From an uncultured Clostridium sp. (GTDB lineage Bacteria; Bacillota; Clostridia; TANB77; CAG-508), in NCBI GenBank assembly GCA_948465625.1, contig CAOJXM010000049.1, positions 1 through 7,412 of the forward strand: a stretch of 7,412 nucleotides of DNA. Direction: 5' to 3'. The position numbers and the translations under genes are program-made. Each line of letters starts with the position of its first letter. Position 1 is the first letter of the stretch. A model generated the notes under the pieces. It was not told the origin of the DNA and did not search any database. It worked only from the letters and a program-made list of their open reading frames with translations. This document shows positions 1-4,474 of the stretch, piece after piece.

Positions 1-130
1 CTTTTTTACTTTTCTTTGGTTTAAATTTTTTAATTTTTATCTTTTGTTCTTTTTTAATTTTTCTTTTGTAAATTTTTTCTTTGGTTTCTTTCGTTATTTG
101 TCTTTGGTTGTTTATATAAACTTTTTCAAG
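1..130 (-). other. A-rich stretch downstream of mraZ, no gene start seen
   Basis: Read on the minus strand this is very A-rich, low-complexity DNA directly after the mraZ stop. The frame that continues from mraZ stays open to the window edge and would encode a Lys/Ile/Glu-rich peptide, but it contains no ATG, GTG or TTG codon and no ribosome-binding site. The other two frames contain stops. TCTTTGGTT occurs three times on the plus strand (from 13, 78 and 101), and a perfect 12-bp palindrome lies at 110-121. In most Bacillota rsmH follows mraZ closely, so this may be an unusually long spacer before rsmH, or the start of a Lys-rich protein with a non-standard start. I cannot decide between these. 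Confidence 0.4.
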
Positions 131-562
131 TTATATACCTAACATGGTCATATTTTCTGCTATTTCATCTGCTGATATGTTATCATCACTACTATATTCT
201 TTCCAGATTTGTTTGTTCCAAATTTCGATTCTGGTTCCGACTCCTATAATTGTGATTTCTTTATCAAGTGAAGCGTGTTCTCTTAAGTTTGCTGGGATTA
301 AGAATCTTCCTTGTTTATCAATTTCGCATTCTACTGCTCCTGATAAGAAGAATCTTACAAAGTTTCTGGCATTTTTTTGTGCGAGTGGTAAGGCTTTTAG
401 TTTTTCTTCAAAGTTTGTCCATTCGGTTTGTGAATAAGCAAATAAACACCCATCTAGTCCTTTTGTTATAATGAATGTTTCTCCAATGTCTTCTCTTAGT
501 TTTGATGGCATGATTACTCTACCTTTGGCGTCTACATTATGCTCATATTCACCGATAAACAC
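131..562 (-). CDS. mraZ: Transcriptional regulator MraZ
   Basis: MraZ is a DNA-binding regulator of the division and cell-wall (dcw) cluster that binds repeats upstream of its own gene; it forms a ring-shaped oligomer of AbrB-like (SpoVT-AbrB) swapped-hairpin folds. At 143 aa it has the usual family length. It shows the two tandem half-domains, each with the family DxxxR signature: DAKGR at residues 11-15 and DKQGR at 82-86, the second followed by FLIPANLREHA. The start is GTG (560-562), chosen because the N-terminus MFIGEYEHNVDAKGR is canonical and an SD GAGGTG (570-575) sits 7 nt upstream; the next in-frame ATG, at residue 18, would cut into the first domain. It is preceded by three AAGTGG boxes, indicating autoregulation. 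The dcw genes would be expected beyond the left edge. The family assignment is firm. Confidence 0.97.
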   Translation of the reverse strand: MFIGEYEHNVDAKGRVIMPSKLREDIGETFIITKGLDGCLFAYSQTEWTNFEEKLKALPLAQKNARNFVRFFLSGAVECEIDKQGRFLIPANLREHASLDKEITIIGVGTRIEIWNKQIWKEYSSDDNISADEIAENMTMLGI

Positions 563-578
563 TTTCTTTCACCTCGCT

Positions 579-615
579 CCATTTTCAAACCACTTTCTAC
601 CACTTTTCTCCACTT
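579..615 (-). promoter_or_regulatory. Predicted MraZ operator: AAGTGG repeats in the mraZ leader
   Basis: On the minus strand AAGTGG occurs three times at exactly 10-bp spacing (plus-strand CCACTT at 590-595, 600-605 and 610-615). A degenerate fourth unit (CCATTT, 579-584) follows 11 bp away. Two copies extend to AAAGTGGT. Published MraZ sites are short tandem boxes of this kind: AAAGTGG[G/T] with 3-nt spacers in Mollicutes, and GTGGG-type boxes with 5-nt spacers in E. coli. The array lies just downstream of the predicted mraZ -10, so occupancy would block initiation or early elongation. Sequence match and position are seen; binding is inferred. Confidence 0.85.
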
Positions 616-622
616 CACTTAA

Positions 623-651
623 ATTTTAATATATCTTTTTTTATTTTGCAA
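623..651 (-). promoter_or_regulatory. Predicted sigma-A promoter of mraZ
   Basis: On the minus strand there is a -35-like TTGCAA (646-651), a 17-nt spacer and a -10 TAAAAT (623-628). Transcription would begin near 616, right before the MraZ boxes, giving a leader of about 50 nt. The -10 and the spacing are good; the -35 matches the consensus at four of six positions. Confidence 0.6.
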
Positions 652-690
652 TACTTTTTTGAAAATTTCTTAAATTTTTTTATTTTCTTT

Positions 691-717
691 TTGTAAGTTT
701 CTTATACTCACTATATT
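691..717 (+). promoter_or_regulatory. Possible promoter of asd
   Basis: The best plus-strand candidate is TTGTAA (691-696) and TATATT (712-717) with a short 15-nt spacer. An alternative -10 is TATACT (703-708), which lacks a good -35. The region is so T/A-rich that chance matches are likely. If the TATATT box is used, transcription would start near 724, placing the hairpin at 724-745 at the very 5' end of the mRNA. Confidence 0.3.
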
Positions 718-723
718 TTTTTT

Positions 724-752
724 ACCTCATATACTACTATGAGGTGTTTTTT
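724..752 (+). promoter_or_regulatory. Hairpin and T-run enclosing the asd ribosome-binding site
   Basis: A perfect 8-bp inverted repeat, ACCTCATA (724-731) and TATGAGGT (738-745), has a 6-nt loop and is followed by G and six T before the asd ATG at 753. The 3' arm contains most of the SD GAGGTG (741-746), so folding would hide the ribosome-binding site. The same layout (stem then U-run) also looks like a small intrinsic terminator. It therefore could limit asd translation or transcription, or act as a stabilising 5' stem. The structure is seen; the role is inferred. Confidence 0.6.
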
Positions 753-1748
753 ATGGAAAATCGAAAGTATAAACTTGCTCTTGTAGGTGCTACTGGATTA
801 GTTGGTAGAACTGCCTTAAAAGTGCTAGAAGAAAAGAAACTCCCAATTGATGAGTATGTTTTTTTTGCTTCTGCTAAGTCGGCTGGCAAAAAGATTTCCT
901 TTTTGGAACAAGAATATGTGGTTCGTGAATTAAAAGAAGATTCTTTTGACGAAGGATTTGATTTTGCTATTTTTTCTGCTGGGGGAGAAACTGCAAAAAA
1001 ATTTGCTCCCATTGCTGCTTCCAAAGGCTGTGTGGTAGTAGATAATAGTAGTGCTTTTCGAATGGAGCCTAATGTTCCTCTTGTCGTTCCCGAAGTAAAT
1101 CCAGAAGAAATTTTACATCATCATGGTATTATTGCCAATCCAAATTGCTCTACCATTCAAGCTGTTGTTGCCTTGAAGCCTTTAGCAGATACCTATAAGA
1201 TAAAACGAATTGTATATTGTACTTATCAAGCAGTGTCTGGTGCTGGGCAAAAAGGTGTATCTGATTTGATTAACGGAATTAGTGGAGAACCACCACAGAA
1301 ATTCCCTTATCCAATTTTTAATAACTGTTTACCGCACATTGATGTGTTTTTGGAAAATGGTTATACCAAGGAAGAGGAAAAGATGATAAATGAAACAAGA
1401 AAAATTTTAAAAGCTCCTGATTTGCTAGTTACCGCTACTGCTGTTCGTGTTCCTGTTTTAAATTGTCATAGTGAAAGCATTAATGTGGAGTTTGAAACTC
1501 CTTTTGCTGATATCGAAGAGGTTAAAGAGGTATTAAAAAAATCTCCCGGAATTGTTCTACAAGATGATATACAAAATTGTATCTATCCAATTGCAACAAA
1601 GTCTTCTGGTTTGGATGAAGTTTTTGTTGGTAGAATCCGAAAAGATTTTAGTGTCAAAAATGGTATTAATTTTTGGGTTGTGGCTGATAATATTCGAAAA
1701 GGTGCAGCAACCAATGCTGTTCAAATTGTAGAAAAGCTTATGACATAA
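753..1748 (+). CDS. asd: Aspartate-semialdehyde dehydrogenase
   Basis: Asd reduces L-aspartyl-4-phosphate to L-aspartate 4-semialdehyde with NADPH, in the cytosol. This is the branch step toward lysine/diaminopimelate, threonine and methionine. The N-terminal Rossmann domain has VGATGLVG at residues 11-18. The catalytic Cys is C132 in NPNCST, with Q159 in YQAVSGAGQ and substrate/acid-base residues R232 and H239 in RVPVLNCHSE. The C-terminus KGAATNAVQI is typical. Length (331 aa) is normal. I chose ATG 753 because GAGGTG (741-746) is correctly spaced before it; a GTG at 744 in the same frame is part of that SD and would add three residues. It is divergent from mraZ and converges on nifU with an 11-bp overlap. 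All catalytic residues are present, so it should be active. Confidence 0.97.
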   Translation: MENRKYKLALVGATGLVGRTALKVLEEKKLPIDEYVFFASAKSAGKKISFLEQEYVVRELKEDSFDEGFDFAIFSAGGETAKKFAPIAASKGCVVVDNSSAFRMEPNVPLVVPEVNPEEILHHHGIIANPNCSTIQAVVALKPLADTYKIKRIVYCTYQAVSGAGQKGVSDLINGISGEPPQKFPYPIFNNCLPHIDVFLENGYTKEEEKMINETRKILKAPDLLVTATAVRVPVLNCHSESINVEFETPFADIEEVKEVLKKSPGIVLQDDIQNCIYPIATKSSGLDEVFVGRIRKDFSVKNGINFWVVADNIRKGAATNAVQIVEKLMT

Positions 1749-2184
1749 TCGTTTCTTGGCAATGTTCACAAGTTGTACAATCAAAGTGATATTCTTTTTC
1801 TAGCTTACTTGTGTCTTTGCCTTGTTTTTTATAAAAATCGATAATCGCTGCTTTTACCGCTTCTTCTGCTAATACAGAGCAATGTATTTTGGCTAGTGGT
1901 AATCCGTCTAATGCTTCTATTACTGCTTGGTTGGTTAATGCTAAGGCTTCTTCTATTGTTTTTCCTTTGATTAATTCGGTTGCCATACTGCTTGTTGCAA
2001 TGGCTGCCCCACAACCAAAGGTTTTAAATTTAACATCTACTATTTTTTCGTTTTCTATTTTTAAATAAATTTTCATGATATCTCCACAAACTGGATTTCC
2101 CACTTGTCCGATACCATCTGCCTTTTCTATTTCTCCCACATTTCTTGGACTAGAAAAGTGTTCTATTACTTTTTCTGAATACAT
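1738..2184 (-). CDS. nifU: Fe-S cluster assembly scaffold NifU/IscU (clostridial type)
   Basis: This is the scaffold on which [2Fe-2S]/[4Fe-4S] clusters are built from sulfur delivered by the cysteine desulfurase encoded just upstream. The 148-aa protein is the IscU-like domain alone. The ligands are present: C33 and D35 in NPVCGD, C58 in FGCGAA, and H101/C102 in KIHCSVLAEEA. The chaperone-recognition motif LPPVK of classical IscU appears as LPLAK (95-99). The C-terminal tail carries three extra cysteines, C136, C139 and C142 (CTTCEHC), beyond the core fold. The start at 2184 is chosen because AGGAGG (2191-2196) lies 6 nt upstream and MYSEKVIEHF is the canonical N-terminus; an in-frame ATG at 2220 would add 12 residues encoded inside nifS. 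The SD overlaps the nifS stop, implying translational coupling. The stop lies inside the 3' end of convergent asd. Confidence 0.95.
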   Translation of the reverse strand: MYSEKVIEHFSSPRNVGEIEKADGIGQVGNPVCGDIMKIYLKIENEKIVDVKFKTFGCGAAIATSSMATELIKGKTIEEALALTNQAVIEALDGLPLAKIHCSVLAEEAVKAAIIDFYKKQGKDTSKLEKEYHFDCTTCEHCQETIMS

Positions 2185-2190
2185 TTGATT

Positions 2191-2197
2191 CCTCCTA
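2191..2197 (-). promoter_or_regulatory. nifU ribosome-binding site overlapping the nifS stop
   Basis: A consensus AGGAGG (2191-2196, minus) is 6 nt before the nifU ATG. It shares two bases with the nifS stop codon TAG (2195-2197). Ribosomes ending nifS are thus positioned to start nifU. This fixes the nifU start at 2184 and argues for one transcript with coupled translation. Confidence 0.85.
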
Positions 2198-3373
2198 TTT
2201 TGTTTTAATAAAATCTTCATATAATGGTGACATGTTTCTTAATTTGGCTACTGCTTCTACTAAAGTTTCTACTAAAAAATCAACATCCTCTTTGGTATTT
2301 TCTTCCCCAAATGTGGTTCGTAAAGAGCCATGTGCCACTTCGTGTGGTAAACCAATTGCTAATAATACGTGTGATGGTTCTAAAGAACCAGATGTACAAG
2401 CTGAACCAGAAGACGCACAAATCCCTTTCCCGTCTAAAATTAATAATAGGGATTCTCCTTCAATAAAGCGAAAGGAAATATTCGCATTTCCTGGTAGCCT
2501 TTTGGTTCGATGACCATTTACTTTGATATATGGTATTTTTTCTTCTACTTGCGAAATATAGTAATCTCTTAATTCTGTTAACTTTTGGTTATAGGCATCG
2601 AAATTTTGATAAGCTAATTCAATTGCTTTTCCTATTCCCACAATTCCTGCTACATTTTCGGTTCCTGCTCTTTTGTTTTTTTCTTGATGCCCACCGTCTT
2701 GTATTCGTTCCAATTTTACTCCTGTTTTCACATATAGAGCTCCCATTCCTTTTGGTCCATAAAACTTATGGGCTGACATAGATAGCAAGTCTATATTTAG
2801 TTCTTGTACATCAATTTTCACATTTCCAATGGCTTGCACAGCATCTGTGTGAAAATAGATGTTATGGGATTTGGCAATGGCTCCTATTTCTTTGATTGGC
2901 TGAATGGTACCAACTTCGTTGTTAGCAAACATAATGCTAATTAGAATGGTTTTTTCTGTAATCGCTTCTTTTAATTCATCTAAACTAATTATTCCATCTT
3001 GGTCTACGTTTAAATAGGTTACTGTAAAACCTTGTTTTTCTAATGTTTTACAAGTATTTAATACAGCCGGATGTTCTATTTTACTTGTTATGATATGATT
3101 TCCTTTTTCTCTATTGGCATAGGCAACTCCTTTGATTGCTAAGTTGTCACTTTCGCTCCCACATGCGGTAAAGTAGATTTCTTTTGCAGTAGCACCAATT
3201 GCTTTTCCTACTTTTTCTCTTGCTTCTTCTACTGCTTTTCTTGATTTTCTACCAATACTATAAATAGAAGAGGCATTTCCATAATGAATTGAAAAATATG
3301 GCAACATTTCTTTTAATACTTCTTCTTTGGTAGCTGTTGTTGCAGCATGGTCAAAATATCTTATCTTTTCCAT
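2195..3373 (-). CDS. nifS: Cysteine desulfurase NifS/IscS
   Basis: This is a PLP-dependent enzyme that converts L-cysteine to alanine and passes the persulfide sulfur to the scaffold NifU. The protein is 392 aa, normal for class I desulfurases. Visible residues are H101 (KIEHPAVL) stacking on PLP, D177 and Q180 in HTDAVQ, the PLP Schiff-base lysine K203 in SAHKFYGPKG, and the persulfide cysteine C326 in SSGSACTSGSLEPSHVL, whose extended loop marks the IscS/NifS rather than the SufS group. GGHQEKNKRAGTENV (228-242) is the phosphate-binding region. The start ATG (3371-3373) has a purine-rich SD, AAGGAAGG, about 9 nt upstream, and gives the canonical RYFDHAATT N-terminus. It is the first gene of nifS-nifU. 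No iscR precedes it; instead an inverted repeat overlaps the predicted transcription start. tRNA-thiolation duty is also possible, since desulfurases often serve several pathways. Confidence 0.96.
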   Translation of the reverse strand: MEKIRYFDHAATTATKEEVLKEMLPYFSIHYGNASSIYSIGRKSRKAVEEAREKVGKAIGATAKEIYFTACGSESDNLAIKGVAYANREKGNHIITSKIEHPAVLNTCKTLEKQGFTVTYLNVDQDGIISLDELKEAITEKTILISIMFANNEVGTIQPIKEIGAIAKSHNIYFHTDAVQAIGNVKIDVQELNIDLLSMSAHKFYGPKGMGALYVKTGVKLERIQDGGHQEKNKRAGTENVAGIVGIGKAIELAYQNFDAYNQKLTELRDYYISQVEEKIPYIKVNGHRTKRLPGNANISFRFIEGESLLLILDGKGICASSGSACTSGSLEPSHVLLAIGLPHEVAHGSLRTTFGEENTKEDVDFLVETLVEAVAKLRNMSPLYEDFIKTK

Positions 3374-3392
3374 TTATTTTCTTCCTTCCTTT

Positions 3393-3410
3393 TGTTAACC
3401 TTGGTTAACA
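3393..3410. promoter_or_regulatory. Inverted repeat, likely operator of nifS-nifU
   Basis: TGTTAACC (3393-3400) and GGTTAACA (3403-3410) form a perfect 8-bp inverted repeat with a 2-nt centre. On the minus strand it begins at the last base of the -10 and covers the expected transcription start (about 3403), the classic place for a repressor site. It resembles the GlnR/TnrA box TGTNA-N7-TNACA, but the gap here is 8 rather than 7. The regulator is unknown; an Rrf2-family (IscR-like) factor is a guess from context. Confidence 0.65.
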
Positions 3411-3437
3411 TTTTATCACATATTTTATTTTTGTCAA
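3410..3437 (-). promoter_or_regulatory. Sigma-A promoter of nifS-nifU
   Basis: The minus strand shows a perfect -35 TTGACA (3432-3437), a 16-nt spacer and -10 TAAAAT (3410-3415), with a TG one base upstream of the -10 (TGATAAAAT, 3410-3418) that makes it an extended -10. The predicted start near 3403 leaves a leader of about 30 nt. This is one of the best promoter matches in the window. Confidence 0.8.
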
Positions 3438-3450
3438 GCTTTTGTTGTAT

Positions 3451-3480
3451 ATTATATGCTTTATTTGCTTTTTTATGCAA
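3451..3480 (-). promoter_or_regulatory. Possible second, weaker upstream promoter of nifS-nifU
   Basis: A perfect -10 TATAAT (3451-3456, minus) has only a poor -35 (TTGCAT, 3475-3480) at 18-nt spacing, next to the T-tract of the upstream terminator. Transcripts from it would run through the main promoter and the inverted repeat. AT-richness makes a chance match likely. Confidence 0.25.
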
Positions 3481-3517
3481 AACAAAAGAAGTAGCTCCTT
3501 TCTATTTGCTACCTCTT
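3481..3517 (-). terminator. Intrinsic terminator of the 216-aa unknown gene
   Basis: On the minus strand GAGGTAGC (3508-3515) pairs with GCTACTTC (3488-3495), with one G-U pair. Two more A-T pairs extend the stem to about 10 bp. The loop is 12 nt, and TTTTGTT follows. It begins only 5 nt after the stop codon at 3523-3525, and it separates this gene from the nifS promoter. Confidence 0.75.
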
Positions 3518-3522
3518 ATTTT

Positions 3523-4173
3523 TTATTTCCATCTATATTCTAACATTTTTTTAGTTATGGTTTCTGCTACTTGTTCTGAAGAACAATCTTGTCGATACAC
3601 TTGTCCGTCTTTTCTAATTCCACCAATGTAAATTAGTTGGTCTTTCATTAAGTTTACTTCTTTATTTCTAGATAATAAATTTAATACCGCATTGATTTCT
3701 TCTGGTTTCTTGTTGCTTGCAATTTCTTCTAATTTAACTGCTGTTTCAAATATGACTGGATAGCCAGAAGCTTTCTCTTTGTCAAATATTTGAACATCTC
3801 TTTCTCTTTTTACACGTTCTACAAATCCAGAGTAAATACAAGTTCCATTTGGTTCTTCTGCTATTTTATTGGTATTTTCTAGTCTTACAATTTCTCCTGT
3901 TGTTAAATCTACTCCCTGATATTGTCGATTGGCTACCCCTTCTAATACGGTAAATTTGTATGAGAAGTATGGAGATGCTAGCCTTTTTTGCATTTCTTCT
4001 TCTTCGCTTATTTCTTCTACTATTGGCTCATTTCCTATTACTTGTTCTACTGTATTTTCGATTGGAGTTGGGATGATTTTTTCTTCCTCTTTTTGCTCCT
4101 GTATTGCTGCATTTAACATTAAATGCTTATCTTTTCTACTAAATATTTTTTTTAACCATTCGAAAAATCTCAT
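3523..4173 (-). CDS. Hypothetical protein with amphipathic N-terminus and acidic linker
   Basis: I do not recognise this 216-aa protein. Residues 1-16 (MRFFEWLKKIFSRKDK) form a short cationic amphipathic segment rather than a cleavable signal peptide; it could lie on the membrane surface. Residues 27-62 are a Glu/Pro-rich, probably disordered linker. Residues 68-146 look beta-rich (FTVLEG, QGVDLTTGEIVRL, GTCIYSGFVERV), and 147-216 mix helices with a short strand pair (LIYIGGIRKDGQVYRQD), ending in a helix. There is no transmembrane helix, no catalytic motif, and only two cysteines (112 and 197). The start ATG has an SD GAAAGGG 6 nt upstream. It has its own strong promoter and terminator and is thus monocistronic. 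That expression layout and an unbroken frame with ordinary composition support a real gene. Function is unknown; a peripheral membrane or cell-envelope role is only a guess. Confidence 0.85.
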   Translation of the reverse strand: MRFFEWLKKIFSRKDKHLMLNAAIQEQKEEEKIIPTPIENTVEQVIGNEPIVEEISEEEEMQKRLASPYFSYKFTVLEGVANRQYQGVDLTTGEIVRLENTNKIAEEPNGTCIYSGFVERVKRERDVQIFDKEKASGYPVIFETAVKLEEIASNKKPEEINAVLNLLSRNKEVNLMKDQLIYIGGIRKDGQVYRQDCSSEQVAETITKKMLEYRWK

Positions 4174-4208
4174 AATTTTCCCTTTCTTTTGTTTGATGTG
4201 ATATAAAA

Positions 4209-4237
4209 ATTTTACTACGAAAGTGAATGCTTGTCAA
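4209..4237 (-). promoter_or_regulatory. Sigma-A promoter of the 216-aa unknown gene
   Basis: The minus strand has a perfect -35 TTGACA (4232-4237), an optimal 17-nt spacer and -10 TAAAAT (4209-4214). The expected start is near 4202, leaving a leader of about 28 nt before the ATG at 4173. This near-consensus promoter suggests constitutive, fairly strong transcription. Confidence 0.8.
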
Positions 4238-4271
4238 TAAAATTTTATCGAATTAAAAAAGTTGCATATAG

Positions 4272-4302
4272 TGGAATGATTTTGATACCATCTACCATTC
4301 CA
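4272..4302. repeat. Inverted repeat upstream of the unknown gene's promoter
   Basis: TGGAATG (4272-4278) and CATTCCA (4296-4302) form a perfect 7-bp inverted repeat around a 17-nt centre. It lies about 35 bp upstream of the -35 of the 216-aa gene. It could be an activator site or a weak RNA stem; no T-run follows directly, so it is not a typical terminator. It is short enough that chance is possible. Confidence 0.4.
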
Positions 4303-4339
4303 AAATTTTTCGTACAAATTCTTATTGCTATCAATACAT

Positions 4340-4425
4340 TTTAACGTTTTTCATAGATATGTTTTATAATGTTTTTGCATTTTTTATAGATATATTTTGC
4401 AATACTTTTGCATTTTTTATAGATA
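4340..4425. repeat. Three tandem copies of a 33-bp AT-rich repeat
   Basis: The 20-bp core TTTTGCATTTTTTATAGATA occurs identically at 4373-4392 and 4406-4425, exactly 33 bp apart. A third copy 33 bp earlier (4340-4359) matches at 16 of 20 positions. The 13-bp segments between the cores are only partly alike. The array sits between the ileS terminator and the promoter region of the next gene. A 33-bp period is close to three helical turns, which would suit a DNA-binding factor, but slipped-strand duplication of AT-rich spacer DNA is equally possible. No gene is seen in it. Confidence 0.8.
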
Positions 4426-4430
4426 AGTTC

Positions 4431-4471
4431 AAAAAAATAGTAATAACTTCTAAAAGCTATTACTATTTTTT
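4431..4471 (-). terminator. Intrinsic terminator of ileS
   Basis: On the minus strand AAATAGTAATAGCTT (4454-4468) pairs with AAGTTATTACTATTT (4435-4449) over 15 bp with one G-U pair and a 4-nt loop, and the T-run continues to 4431. It starts 6 nt after the ileS stop. The flanking A and T tracts make it nearly symmetric, so it could act in both directions, though no plus-strand gene ends here. Confidence 0.9.
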
Positions 4472-4474
4472 CTT

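Noticed and set aside
744..752. GTG start for asd at 744
   Set aside because: This GTG is part of the SD GAGGTG that serves the ATG at 753.
2185..2220. 12-residue extension of NifU from the ATG at 2220
   Set aside because: It would be read from within nifS and includes the true SD; the ATG at 2184 has AGGAGG 6 nt upstream and the canonical N-terminus.
2232..2513. Plus-strand ORF of 93 aa opposite nifS
   Set aside because: It lies wholly antisense to the conserved nifS coding sequence and has no SD or recognisable protein family.
3393..3410. GlnR/TnrA nitrogen-control box before nifS
   Set aside because: The ends match TGTTA and TAACA, but the gap is 8 nt instead of the 7 of the consensus, and nothing else links the operon to nitrogen control. 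It is kept only as an unassigned operator.
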